In this document: in pieces, positions 30,015 to 39,704 of the stretch
Layout: every line of letters starts with the position of its first letter
Position numbering within the stretch: position 1 is the first letter of the stretch
NCBI GenBank assembly: GCA_024682655.1
Contig: JAIKYZ010000085.1
Span: forward strand, 1-64,000
Source: Treponema sp.
GTDB lineage: Bacteria > Spirochaetota > Spirochaetia > Treponematales > Treponemataceae
Length of the DNA: 64,000 bases
Direction: 5' to 3'
The notes under the pieces: generated by a model
The model's input: only the letters and a program-made list of their open reading frames with translations
Told to the model about the DNA's origin: nothing
Databases searched by the model: none
Made by a program: the position numbers and the translations under genes

Positions 30015-30455
30015 ATGAATATTATAAAAATCAAATGCATAAAAGAAGATGGCGCTACAATTCCTCTTTATAAAACTGCCGGAGCTGCTGGTGCCGATTT
30101 GTGCGCAAAAATTTCCCAGCCACTGACAATTAAAGCTGGAAAATTTGCTATGGTTCCTACCGGATTATTTTTTGAAATCCCAGAAGGTTATGAAGTTCAG
30201 GTTAGACCACGTTCAGGCCTTGCTGCAAAAAATGGAGTTACCGTGTTAAATACTCCGGGAACTATCGATAGTGATTACCGTGGTGAAATTAAAGTAATTT
30301 TAGTTAACCTTTCTGATACTGATTTTGTTATAAATAATGGAGACCGAATTGCTCAAATGGTAGTAGCTCCTGTAACTCAGGCTGAATTTATTGTTTCTGA
30401 TAAACTTTCTGAGACTGAAAGAGGGGCTGGTGGATTTGGTTCTACCGGAGTGTAA
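30015..30455 (+). CDS. dut: Deoxyuridine triphosphatase
   Basis: Dut converts dUTP to dUMP, limiting uracil in DNA and supplying dTMP synthesis. All five trimeric dUTPase motifs are in the 146 residues: AGAAGADL, RPRSGLA, GTIDSDYRGEI, GDRIAQMV and the C-terminal arm ERGAGGFGSTG. It leads a five-gene operon with lptF, lptG, tgt and a HEAT-repeat gene. Confidence 0.96.
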   Translation: MNIIKIKCIKEDGATIPLYKTAGAAGADLCAKISQPLTIKAGKFAMVPTGLFFEIPEGYEVQVRPRSGLAAKNGVTVLNTPGTIDSDYRGEIKVILVNLSDTDFVINNGDRIAQMVVAPVTQAEFIVSDKLSETERGAGGFGSTGV

Positions 30456-30463
30456 CAAATTAG

Positions 30464-31657
30464 ATGAAAATCACTAGACTTCTGGAGAAAATCGAAGGAA
30501 AAATCGATTATTTTTTTGTTAAATACCTTCACAGAGATCAGTTAAAAGATCATCTTCTGGTCAGATATTTAATGAAAGATTTGTTTCTTTACTTTACCGT
30601 AAGTTTCCTCTTTTTCTTTATGATTTTTTTTGTAAATCAGATTCTCCTCGATGTAGAAAGACTCTTGGCCCAGTCGGCACCTTTTTCGTCTGTAGTAAAA
30701 ATTATGTTCTATAGTTTTCCTATGATTATTGCTCAGTCGGCCCCTTATGCAACTTTTGTCGGCTTTTTGATGTGTCTTGGCGGAATGATGAGTAACAATG
30801 AGGTTCTTATTTACAGGGCAGCAGGATTTTCTTTTTTAAAAATAATGATGCCAGTTCTTTTACTTGGACTTATTATTTCTTTTGTTTCTTTTTTTGTAAA
30901 TGACTATTTGTTACCTCTTGGTACAATGAAATATAATCGTCTTCTTCGTGAAATTATGAATGCAAAACCAACCGTAGAACTTGAATCAAATAGTGTAAAA
31001 AATCTTGACGGCTCTACAATCGTTATGGGCCAGGTAGAAGATCCTCAAGTTTCGGACATTGTATTATTTGATACCGCTTCAGAAACAGATAAAATTATTG
31101 TTGCCGGTAAATCAACTTTAACTGGAAGTGATGTAGAAGGGGTTTTGATGCAGTTAAATATGAATGATGCCCTGGTTCTTTCTATGAATGACACTAAACA
31201 CGAAGATTATGATGTTTTGATGGCAGAAAAAGCCCAGTTAAATGTTTTTGATTCTACAGTTTTAGGTTCTTCATCAATTTCTCCAAGAGAAATGACCGTT
31301 TGGGATTTGGGAAAAGAAATTTCAAAAATGCAGAGTGAACTGGATGGTTCAAAATCTGCTTCCAATAGATTAAATATTTGGAAAATGGAATTTCATAAAA
31401 AATTCTCAATTCCTTTTGGTGCTTTCTTTTTTGCCTTCCTGGCTTTTTCTTTTGCTTTCCTTTTTGGAAAACACAATGGGCAGACTCTGGGACTTCTTGT
31501 TGGTCTTATAATGAGTGTACTTTATTGGGCCATGTCTATTACAGGTCAGCTTTTTGTACAAAAATTAGGATTAAATTCCTTCATTTGTATTTGGGGTGCA
31601 AATTTTGTAGTTGCCTTTGCAGGATTTGTCTTTTTTATATTCCTTTTAAGAAAGTAG
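30464..31657 (+). CDS. lptF: LptF-like YjgP/YjgQ permease
   Basis: 397 residues of the YjgP/YjgQ family, inner-membrane subunits of the Lpt lipopolysaccharide exporter. Three membrane helices precede a ~180-residue periplasmic beta-jellyroll, and three follow it. Next to a second member of the family and by position it is taken as LptF. Many treponemes make no classical LPS, so the lipid or glycan moved here is uncertain. Confidence 0.82.
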   Translation: MKITRLLEKIEGKIDYFFVKYLHRDQLKDHLLVRYLMKDLFLYFTVSFLFFFMIFFVNQILLDVERLLAQSAPFSSVVKIMFYSFPMIIAQSAPYATFVGFLMCLGGMMSNNEVLIYRAAGFSFLKIMMPVLLLGLIISFVSFFVNDYLLPLGTMKYNRLLREIMNAKPTVELESNSVKNLDGSTIVMGQVEDPQVSDIVLFDTASETDKIIVAGKSTLTGSDVEGVLMQLNMNDALVLSMNDTKHEDYDVLMAEKAQLNVFDSTVLGSSSISPREMTVWDLGKEISKMQSELDGSKSASNRLNIWKMEFHKKFSIPFGAFFFAFLAFSFAFLFGKHNGQTLGLLVGLIMSVLYWAMSITGQLFVQKLGLNSFICIWGANFVVAFAGFVFFIFLLRK

Positions 31658-31669
31658 AGGTTGTAATTA

Positions 31670-32746
31670 ATGAAGCTGATTATTTATTTGTACAAAAAAA
31701 TATTTCCTCTATTTTTGGGAGCAATGTTCTTCTTTTCTCTGGTTTTAAATCTTGTTGATTTATTTATGCATATAGCCAATTATCTTCAGAACAACTGTTC
31801 AGTAAAAGATATTTTGACTGTTATGCTTTATTATGCTCCAAAAACAATATGGTATGCGGTTCCTGTTGCAATGTTATTTTCTGTTTCTTATACACTTTCA
31901 GATATGTATGCAACAAATGAACTTGAAGCCCTCTTTGCCTCAGGCGTTTCACTTTTTAAATTTACTTATCCAGTTTTACTTTTATCCATTGTATTATCTT
32001 TTGGACTTTATCATTTTGAAAATCATCTTGTTGTCTGGACTTATGAAAAGAAAATCCTTTTGCAGGAAGAACTTTTACATAATAAAGTTTCAGGAAATAA
32101 TGCAGAGGTAATTGTAATTTCTGATAATGGAAAGGTAATTTACAAGGTCAGGAAATACACCGAATCGCAAAAAAGAATTCAAAATGCCTACTTTGTATTT
32201 AGAAATGAAGACAAAGAATTAGAAGCAATTATTTATGCTCCTGCTGCTAGATGGAATGAAGAAGAAGGCCTTTGGAACCTTGAATCCCCAACTCAATATG
32301 TAATGAAAGATGATAGCCTTGTGATTACACCTCTTGATACCGCTTTTACCAATCGTCTTACAGAATCTTATGAAATTTTTAGAAAGAGTATTGTTGATGT
32401 TCAGTCAGTAAATGCAAAAGATGCAAAAGTATATATTGATCACTTAAAAAAAGCAGGCTTACCTTACCAGGAACAACTTTCAGAGTATTATAAAAAATTC
32501 TCTTTCCCATTTATTGTTTTCCTTGTAGTATTCTTATCCATTGGCCTTACTGGAAAAACAAAGAAAAATGTACTTATTATTAGCCTTGCATCCTGTATAA
32601 GTGCCACTGTATTATTTTATGTATTAATGATGGTTACAATGATTTTAGCAAAACACGGATATATTTCTCCATTTATGGGTGCCTTTTTCCCTGTTTTCTT
32701 TTTCTCAATAGCCAGTGCAATTTTATTGAAATTTTCTAGAACTTAG
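31670..32746 (+). CDS. lptG: LptG-like YjgP/YjgQ permease
   Basis: 358 residues with the same 3-helix, periplasmic domain, 3-helix plan as the upstream gene, beginning 12 nt after it. The two would form the membrane heterodimer of the exporter. The assignment of F versus G rests on order and could be reversed. Confidence 0.82.
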   Translation: MKLIIYLYKKIFPLFLGAMFFFSLVLNLVDLFMHIANYLQNNCSVKDILTVMLYYAPKTIWYAVPVAMLFSVSYTLSDMYATNELEALFASGVSLFKFTYPVLLLSIVLSFGLYHFENHLVVWTYEKKILLQEELLHNKVSGNNAEVIVISDNGKVIYKVRKYTESQKRIQNAYFVFRNEDKELEAIIYAPAARWNEEEGLWNLESPTQYVMKDDSLVITPLDTAFTNRLTESYEIFRKSIVDVQSVNAKDAKVYIDHLKKAGLPYQEQLSEYYKKFSFPFIVFLVVFLSIGLTGKTKKNVLIISLASCISATVLFYVLMMVTMILAKHGYISPFMGAFFPVFFFSIASAILLKFSRT

Positions 32747-32754
32747 GAGTCTAT

Positions 32755-33882
32755 ATGAATATTTTTGATATAAAACATAAATCTAGTGATGGAAAATCAC
32801 GTACTGGAATTCTACATCTGCCTCATGGGGATGTTCAGACTCCTGTTTTTATGCCGGTTGGAACTAATGCAACTGTAAAAGCAATGACAAATGATTTTTT
32901 AGATGAAATTGGTTTTGAAATCATTCTTGCAAATACTTATCACTTGTACCTTCGTCCAGGCCCAGATTTGATTAAAGAGGCCGGAGGTCTTCACGGTTTT
33001 TCTAAATGGGATAAAAACTTTTTAACAGATTCCGGTGGATTTCAGGTATTTTCTCTTTCTAAATTACGAAAAATCACCGAGGAAGGCGTAAGATTTCAGT
33101 CAAATATCGATGGTTCTTACCATATGTTTACCCCGGAAAACGTAGTTCAAACCCAAACAAAATTTAATTCAGATATTCAGATGCAGCTTGATGTTTGTAC
33201 AGGTTATGATGAGCCTAGAAAAAATGCTGAAAAAGCCCTTAAGATTACTTCTGACTGGCTTTTAAGAGCAAAAAAAGAATGGGAAATCCAGAGAGAAAAT
33301 GGCTATAAAGGTATTTTATTTCCAATTGTTCAGGGACATTTTTCAGAAGATTTAAGAAAGCAAAGTGCAGAATTTGTATCTTCTCTTGATATGCCAGGAA
33401 TTGCAATTGGAGGTTTAAGTGTAGGTGAGCCTCATGAAGTTTTTACTCAGTTTATGAATTTTACCTGCCAGCATTTACCAGAAGATAAACCAAAGTACGT
33501 TATGGGAATTGGAACTCCAGAATATATTTTAGACGCAGTTCAGTCCGGAATTGATATGTTTGATTGTGTACTTCCTACAAGAAATGCAAGAAATGGCTCA
33601 TATTTTACTAGACGAGGTCAACTTTCAATTAAACAGGAAAGATGGATTCATGATTTTGGCCCGGTTGATCCTGAATGTAACTGTAAAGTTTGTCGTACTT
33701 ATTCCCGAAGTTATTTAAGACACTTGTTCAAAGAATCTGAAATTTTAAGTTCAATTCTTGCAAGTTATCACAATTTATATTTCCTTAATAATATGCTTAA
33801 GGAAATCCGCCAGGCAATTAATGAAAATCGTTTTGAGCAGTATAGAAAAGAATTCCTGGAAAAATACAGTCAAGGAAATTAA
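32755..33882 (+). CDS. tgt: Queuine tRNA-ribosyltransferase
   Basis: Tgt exchanges guanine 34 for a queuine precursor in tRNAs with GUN anticodons. The 375-residue protein has the catalytic DSGGFQVFSL, GGLSVGEP, the nucleophile region FDCVLPTRNARNG, and the zinc site CNCKVCRTYSRSYLRHL. GAGTCT lies just upstream of the ATG, 8 nt after lptG. Confidence 0.95.
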   Translation: MNIFDIKHKSSDGKSRTGILHLPHGDVQTPVFMPVGTNATVKAMTNDFLDEIGFEIILANTYHLYLRPGPDLIKEAGGLHGFSKWDKNFLTDSGGFQVFSLSKLRKITEEGVRFQSNIDGSYHMFTPENVVQTQTKFNSDIQMQLDVCTGYDEPRKNAEKALKITSDWLLRAKKEWEIQRENGYKGILFPIVQGHFSEDLRKQSAEFVSSLDMPGIAIGGLSVGEPHEVFTQFMNFTCQHLPEDKPKYVMGIGTPEYILDAVQSGIDMFDCVLPTRNARNGSYFTRRGQLSIKQERWIHDFGPVDPECNCKVCRTYSRSYLRHLFKESEILSSILASYHNLYFLNNMLKEIRQAINENRFEQYRKEFLEKYSQGN

Positions 33883-33885
33883 TTT

Positions 33886-35649
33886 ATGAAGAGATTTTTT
33901 AAACTTTTTATCTTTTGTATTTCTTTTTTATTTTTAGGAGAATCTTTGTTTTCTCAGGAAAGTCAGGATTTAGACTCTTCTGAAACTAAAGAAATTAACC
34001 TTTATGATTTACAAAGTGGAGATATAGAAGTTGAAAATCTTTCAGAAGAAACAGAAGAAGCAGAGAAAACTTCTGATTTAAATCTTGCGGACCAGGAAAA
34101 TTCAGAAAATAGTCAGATTTCACAGGAAAGTTCTTCTAATACAGAGGAGAATGAAGTTGATGAAAGTGATGATGTTGAAACAATAGCCCAAAGCCAAGAA
34201 TCAGAAGAAAGTGAAGATGAAGAATCGGAAGATGAAGAATCGGAAGATGATGGCAAAAGCCTTGGGGGAATTGCAACTGTACCAGAGAAAAAAAGACCTA
34301 AGCCAATAGATCAAAAAAAGGCCGATGCAGCTCGTGAAAAAGATGAATCCAAAGACGATGAAGAAAACAACCGTAAAATAATTATGTACGGTTTACCTTC
34401 AGAAATTGGAGAACTTCTTGACAAATTAACCGAAAACGATGACCCAAGATTTACCCAGGATATTTATGATTTATTTCAAAATACTTCAAATGCTACAATC
34501 AAAGAAAAGGTTTTGAAATATTTTACAAAAATTGAAGATCCCTGTCTTGAAGATTACGCTGTTAATCTTATAAATGACCCTTACGACGAAAAAAAAGATA
34601 TAGTTTCCGCAACTTTTAAATATATTCAGACCGTAAAAACAAAAGAAGCTCTTCCCGCCGTTATTACAATTCTTGAAGTTGAAAATGAAGATTATTTTAA
34701 CGACGCCTTAGCAACTCTTGGAGAAATTGGAAGTCAAAGAGAGGCCAAATTTATTGCTGATTATCTTGATAGACCTGATTTAAGCGATGCCCAGCGCCAG
34801 ACTCTTATGAGAACTCTGGGAAAAATGAAAGCTTTAAATACCTGGTCAAAGGTAGTTGAGATTCTTGAAGATGAGGATGAAAATTCTTTTGTAAGGATGT
34901 ATGCCGCAGAAGCCCTGGGATTTATGGAAAAAGAAGAAGGCGTTCCTGTCCTTGTAAGAGCCTATTCTGCAACCGATCCTAATTTGCGCCAGTATGTAAT
35001 AAAAGGTTTATCTCATTATCCAAATGTTTTAGAAGCCAAAAGTTTAATTATACAGGCTATCCGTGATGAACATTGGAGAGTTCGTCAGGAAGCAATTAAT
35101 GTTTGTAAAGAAAATACCTTTGCTGAAGCAGTCCCATATTTAATTTTCCGAGCCGATAAAGATTCTGAAAAAGTAATAAAAAATGCCAGTATGGATGCAA
35201 TTGCCGCAATAAATACAAAAGAAGGAAATGATTATCTGGTTGCCATAATTACAAATAAAAAGAGTGGAGATTCAAGTAAGCAAAAGGCCGCCGAAGTTTT
35301 ATTAAAAGCCGGAAATGCGGGTCAGGCAGAAATTCTTGAATTAGCAGAATCTTGCCTTGATGATGATAAAAAGAAAAATCTTCGTTACTCAATTGGAAAA
35401 GAACTGGCCAAAAATTCAAAACCTGAATTTGCAAAAATCTGTTCCCTCTACCTTGCTTCAAAAGACACTACAACAATTGGAATTGGTCTTGATATGTATA
35501 AAAATTGCCGTTTTTCATCGGTTGAAGAGCAGATGAGGGCTATTGAAAAAGATAAAAAGGCTAATTCGTCAATTAAAAATCGAATCAGAAACATGCTGAA
35601 TATAGAAGAATCCGAAGAATCAGATTCTAAAGAGGAAACTTCAAAATAA
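33886..35649 (+). CDS. Exported HEAT-repeat protein with acidic linker
   Basis: 587 residues: a signal peptide ending near LFS-QES, a very acidic Ser/Glu region (~25-130), then about 400 residues of helical HEAT-type repeats (for example ALATLGEIGSQREAKFIADYL and AAEALGFMEKEEGVPVLVRAY). HEAT solenoids bind other proteins; the partner is unknown. It starts 4 nt after tgt and is the last gene of the dut operon. A 15-bp direct repeat lies in the acidic linker. Confidence 0.8.
   Translation: MKRFFKLFIFCISFLFLGESLFSQESQDLDSSETKEINLYDLQSGDIEVENLSEETEEAEKTSDLNLADQENSENSQISQESSSNTEENEVDESDDVETIAQSQESEESEDEESEDEESEDDGKSLGGIATVPEKKRPKPIDQKKADAAREKDESKDDEENNRKIIMYGLPSEIGELLDKLTENDDPRFTQDIYDLFQNTSNATIKEKVLKYFTKIEDPCLEDYAVNLINDPYDEKKDIVSATFKYIQTVKTKEALPAVITILEVENEDYFNDALATLGEIGSQREAKFIADYLDRPDLSDAQRQTLMRTLGKMKALNTWSKVVEILEDEDENSFVRMYAAEALGFMEKEEGVPVLVRAYSATDPNLRQYVIKGLSHYPNVLEAKSLIIQAIRDEHWRVRQEAINVCKENTFAEAVPYLIFRADKDSEKVIKNASMDAIAAINTKEGNDYLVAIITNKKSGDSSKQKAAEVLLKAGNAGQAEILELAESCLDDDKKKNLRYSIGKELAKNSKPEFAKICSLYLASKDTTTIGIGLDMYKNCRFSSVEEQMRAIEKDKKANSSIKNRIRNMLNIEESEESDSKEETSK
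34213..34250 (+). repeat. Short in-frame tandem repeat (15-bp unit)
   Basis: Two exact copies of GAAGATGAAGAATCG and part of a third encode an EDEES-type acidic stretch in the HEAT-repeat protein. Such repeats may vary in number between strains without breaking the frame. Confidence 0.7.
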
Positions 35650-35705
35650 ATTTAATCAAATTCTTCTATATTGAATATCGAATTGAAAATTGACTTTTCT
35701 TGTCT

Positions 35706-38303
35706 TTATTCTTCTGAATAGAATTTATTTACCAGACCCAAAGCCTGATTTATAATTTTCTTTTCTTCCTTAGAAAACTCAACTTTTTCGTCAATAAGTA
35801 TTTCCAGGGAAGAATGACTTTCGGTTAATGCTGTTGTAAAGCCCCTGCTAACTTTAAACCAGTAATTTCCCTTTCCATCTGTAAATAAACAGATAAATCC
35901 ATATTCCCGGTTCTTTTGTTTAGCCATTGCCACATTCAGTACAAGTTTAAGTGAATCTATAAGACTTTCTTTTTCAATAGGATTATTGATATTTACATTC
36001 ATCTTACGATTCCAGCATTTTTCTGAAATTGGTCTTATATTAAGATTTTTTACTACTTCAAAAATTAAAGATAATTTTTCGCCTTCCATTAAGAGACCGT
36101 GGTCTCTGGTTTCAATTTTTCCCCTTAAATTACCACAGGCTTTAAGTTTATTTTCATCCTTTTCTTCACTTAATGCCATAAGTAATTGTTCCATAGGTAA
36201 AATTGCAGTTTTCTTGCCTTTAATCTTCTGGGTTTTAAAGAGGAAATTTCCAATAGAAAGGGTATTTTCAATTTCTTCCTGGGCAAGTTTTTTCTGTTGT
36301 TTGCTGTCTTTTTTAGAAATCCTGATTTCATTTTTATCAAGTCTTCTGGAATTTCTTGTAAAGTTATCGGAATAATCACTTTCTTTAAGTTTTTTACTTA
36401 GCATCAACTGCTGATACAAATCTGGGTTAATTTTATCAAGCATGGCTCTTGTAAGAGGGGATACACTCATTGCAAATATCCTTGAAGTTCTTACAATTTC
36501 TCCTGCAACTATAAAAACAGGATCCTGTCTAAATAAAACACTTCCAGGGTGAATACAAATATGGTCAGCGGTTATACTTCTGTACCTTTCGTGACCAACT
36601 CTTACGCAGACAAATTGAATCATTCCCGCTGCAATACAAGATAAATAATCACTTGAAGAGCCTGAATTTTCTATGATTGGAAGTCCCAGTTTATCGCCAA
36701 CTATTTGTCCCAGCTGATCTTTAATGTTATCAATTTCGGCCATAACTCTTAAATCCAGGTAATTTTTTTTGCAGAATTTTTCTGGATTATCTGTCTGCTT
36801 AAATGCCCTGTAAAGATTAAGATAAGTTCCAAAATCTCCAGAGATATCCTGATATCTGTGGTGGGCTTTTCTTGCTTCCATTTCCTCATTTGCTGGTAAA
36901 ACAAAAGGGGAGTTTGTGCTTAAAAAGGAAGCCGCAATTAAAACTTTGTCTATTACTTCTGGGTAGCGTAAGATTGATTCAACAATTATCCTGCTGATTC
37001 TAGGTTCCAGAGGAAATTTAACCATTATCTTTCCAATTTCAGATAGGGTGTTGTCTGGATTTAAGGCACCCAGCATATTCAAAGTATCAACAGCGCCAAT
37101 AATACCTTCTTGTCCAGGACTGGCAATAAAATCAAAATCATAGAAATCTGTAATTCCAAGTTCCGACATTCTAAGTACAACTTCACTTAAATCGGTTCTG
37201 TAGATTTCTTCTTTTGTGTACATTTCCCTGGATTCAAAATCATTTCTTGAATAAAGTCTGTAACAAGTTCCTTCATGAGTTCTACCGGCTCTACCTTTTC
37301 TTTGATTTCCACTTGCTTTAGAAATACTAGTTTCAATCAAGCTTGAAGTAAAAGTTCTTGGATTATAGAAATTTAATTTTGCAAGTCCAGAATCAATTAC
37401 CGTTGTAATATCGTGAATAGTTACAGAGGTTTCTGCTATATTTGTTGAAATAATTACTTTTTTTAGGCCTTCAGGGCAATTTTGGAAAACTCTTTCCTGT
37501 TCTTCTTTTGGCAGCCTTCCATACAAAGGCAGAGTCCATAATTTTTTTGCAAAAGGAGCGTGATCTAATCTCCATAAACAGTCTTTGATTATTTTTTCTC
37601 CAGGCAGGAAGATTAATATTCCACCTTCTTCATTATTGTCTAAAACTCGGTCTACGGTATTTACAATTTTTGTAAGCAGGGCGTCACAGGCAGAATCACT
37701 TGCTGTACTGCTACCGCCTTGAATTGGATCATAAATTACGCTTACAGGGTAGGTAATTGTATCAATCGAAACTATTGGGGCTCCGCCAAAATAATCAGAG
37801 AAAACCTGAGTATTCATTGTTGCCGAACTTACGATTACGTGGAAATCTTTTCTTTCTTTTAAAACTCTTTTTACAAGCCCTAATACAAAGTCAATATTTA
37901 AACTTCTTTCGTGGGCTTCATCAATCATCAAAACTGAATATTTAGAAAGCCAGGGGTCAAGTTTCATTTCCTGCAGTAATATTCCGTCGGTCATGATTTT
38001 AATTCTTGTGTCTTGATTAGTTACATCTTCAAAACGCATTTTATAACCGACCATTCCCGGATAAGGAGTATTCATCTGTTTTGATATAAATTCACTTACC
38101 GATAGGGCTGCAATCCTTCTTGGTTGTGTTACTCCAATAATTCCATTAGTTGCGTATCCTGCTTCATATAAAATTACAGGGATTTGTGTTGTTTTACCTG
38201 AACCTGTTGGGCTTTCTACAATTACTACCTGATTATTTTCAAGACAGTCCAGAATTTTCTGTTTTTGTGCATATACTGGTAAATCTTTATAATTTATTGC
38301 CAT
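35706..38303 (-). CDS. DEAH-box RNA helicase, HrpA/HrpB type
   Basis: 865 residues with Walker A SPTGSGKTTQ (31-40), the DEAH box IDEAHERS (128-131), SATMN and the motif VI region QRKGRAGRTHEG. These are followed by the HA2/winged-helix region of DEAH helicases and a ~200-residue C-terminal extension. HrpA-type enzymes unwind RNA and act on stalled ribosomes or mRNA in other bacteria. The start overlaps the end of the upstream CapA-like gene by 10 nt, so the two are translationally coupled. Confidence 0.85.
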   Translation of the reverse strand: MAINYKDLPVYAQKQKILDCLENNQVVIVESPTGSGKTTQIPVILYEAGYATNGIIGVTQPRRIAALSVSEFISKQMNTPYPGMVGYKMRFEDVTNQDTRIKIMTDGILLQEMKLDPWLSKYSVLMIDEAHERSLNIDFVLGLVKRVLKERKDFHVIVSSATMNTQVFSDYFGGAPIVSIDTITYPVSVIYDPIQGGSSTASDSACDALLTKIVNTVDRVLDNNEEGGILIFLPGEKIIKDCLWRLDHAPFAKKLWTLPLYGRLPKEEQERVFQNCPEGLKKVIISTNIAETSVTIHDITTVIDSGLAKLNFYNPRTFTSSLIETSISKASGNQRKGRAGRTHEGTCYRLYSRNDFESREMYTKEEIYRTDLSEVVLRMSELGITDFYDFDFIASPGQEGIIGAVDTLNMLGALNPDNTLSEIGKIMVKFPLEPRISRIIVESILRYPEVIDKVLIAASFLSTNSPFVLPANEEMEARKAHHRYQDISGDFGTYLNLYRAFKQTDNPEKFCKKNYLDLRVMAEIDNIKDQLGQIVGDKLGLPIIENSGSSSDYLSCIAAGMIQFVCVRVGHERYRSITADHICIHPGSVLFRQDPVFIVAGEIVRTSRIFAMSVSPLTRAMLDKINPDLYQQLMLSKKLKESDYSDNFTRNSRRLDKNEIRISKKDSKQQKKLAQEEIENTLSIGNFLFKTQKIKGKKTAILPMEQLLMALSEEKDENKLKACGNLRGKIETRDHGLLMEGEKLSLIFEVVKNLNIRPISEKCWNRKMNVNINNPIEKESLIDSLKLVLNVAMAKQKNREYGFICLFTDGKGNYWFKVSRGFTTALTESHSSLEILIDEKVEFSKEEKKIINQALGLVNKFYSEE

Positions 38304-39580
38304 GTAATTAAATCCTTTGTGCTTGTGTTATCGATTTTAATTCTTCTTTTAATGTATTCTGCCCAGTGATTTCTTGGGACATCATATAAATATTTAACAA
38401 AATCTTCATCTAATTTTTTTATTACATATTCATTAGCTGTATTTATATAAGTCGTAATGAACTGTTTATGAGAAGCTACTATTTGAGGCGGCTCTTGTGG
38501 ATTATCGGGGTCTTTTCTGTAAGTTACATAAAAAAATAGTCCATCGCCTGTATTATCCCTTTCAAAATCTGGATTTTTAGAATCAAAATTAGGTTTTGTT
38601 CTTTGGGCACTTATAACATTACCGTTTGCATACATTATAAGTTTCTGGCTTCCGTCTTTAGAATTATATACGAATTCTCTATCTTTTACGATATGGGCAT
38701 GATTTGCCATAATAATATCTGCCCCCGCGTCCAATAATTCCAGGTAATAATTTCTTTGTTTTTCTGTGATCACGCGGGTATATTCTGGTTCACTTGTATG
38801 CACCGAAAGTACAAATAAGTCGCAGGGATTTTTTTCTCTTAATTCTTTAACATAGGCAGCAAATTCTTTTCTTGATTTATCATCTGTTTTTACAAAATTT
38901 ATATAAGAAGAATGCTGGGGCCTGTTCAAAAGTTCTGTCATTGGTAAAAATAAAATCTTCCAGCCATTTTTTTCAATCAAATTGTAGGTAAATTCTGCTT
39001 CGGAAGATTCTTTTGTTCCCGAAAAATAAAGGGGAATATCCATTTGTGCATATTCTTGAGTGATTTCCTCTGTTGTTTTTATTGTTTCTAAAATTCCTTC
39101 AAGTCCCTGATCATTTGTGTGATTATTACAGAGAGAAAAAACATCAAATCCTGCATTAACAGCCGCACAGACATATTTTTTTGTCATATTAAAATTTGGG
39201 TAAGAAGATGCGGGCTTTTTTGTATCAATCGGAGCTTCTATATTTGCAAAGGCTAAATCAGCAGGTTCTATTATATCTTTTACATCCCGGTAGATTTTTG
39301 CATATTCTGAAATTATATAATTTGGGGTATGAGCCATAATATCACCCGCAAACATTAAATTAATTTCATTACTTATTATTTTTTCTTCAATTATGATTTC
39401 TTCTTCTACTATTTCTTCAACCTGAATATTTTCTTCTGCCAGATTTTCACTTGTAACTTCCTCTAGCTTTGTCGATTTACAGGAAAAAAGAAGCTGCAAA
39501 AGTAAAAGAAAACTAAAAATTATAAGAGGAGATTTTATTGTCTGTAATTTATTTTTCTTCGAAGCAATAAAGATAAACAT
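38294..39580 (-). CDS. CapA-family lipoprotein (metallophosphatase fold)
   Basis: 428 residues with a lipoprotein signal (LLLQLLFSC), a Glu-rich linker and a CapA/PgsA domain: NLMFAGDIMAH, FANIEAPI, CNNHTNDQG and MANHAHIVKD carry the metal-ligand pattern. CapA proteins take part in poly-gamma-glutamate or cell-surface metabolism, but many members have unknown substrates. It heads an operon with the DEAH helicase. Confidence 0.8.
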   Translation of the reverse strand: MFIFIASKKNKLQTIKSPLIIFSFLLLLQLLFSCKSTKLEEVTSENLAEENIQVEEIVEEEIIIEEKIISNEINLMFAGDIMAHTPNYIISEYAKIYRDVKDIIEPADLAFANIEAPIDTKKPASSYPNFNMTKKYVCAAVNAGFDVFSLCNNHTNDQGLEGILETIKTTEEITQEYAQMDIPLYFSGTKESSEAEFTYNLIEKNGWKILFLPMTELLNRPQHSSYINFVKTDDKSRKEFAAYVKELREKNPCDLFVLSVHTSEPEYTRVITEKQRNYYLELLDAGADIIMANHAHIVKDREFVYNSKDGSQKLIMYANGNVISAQRTKPNFDSKNPDFERDNTGDGLFFYVTYRKDPDNPQEPPQIVASHKQFITTYINTANEYVIKKLDEDFVKYLYDVPRNHWAEYIKRRIKIDNTSTKDLITWQ

Positions 39581-39692
39581 AATAATATAGTAGTTAAACT
39601 ATTTTAACCGCGATAAAAGTATAAGTAAATATTAAAATCCTATCTTTTATGATTTAAAAATGGCTAATCTATACTTTATGGCCGTTAATCAT

Positions 39693-39698
39693 TATAAT
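39693..39698 (+). promoter_or_regulatory. -10 box placed for a leaderless GH3 start
   Basis: TATAAT ends 6 nt before ATG 39705 (gap TTGCCT). It supports that start over the ATG at 39660. Confidence 0.55.
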
Positions 39699-39704
39699 TT
39701 GCCT

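Noticed and set aside
35650-35705. Terminator between the convergent HEAT-repeat and helicase genes
   Set aside because: No stem longer than a few base pairs with a T run could be found by eye.
39578-39595. Leaderless start for the CapA-like gene
   Set aside because: TATATT lies only 3 nt before the ATG, so the expected transcription start would fall inside the coding region.
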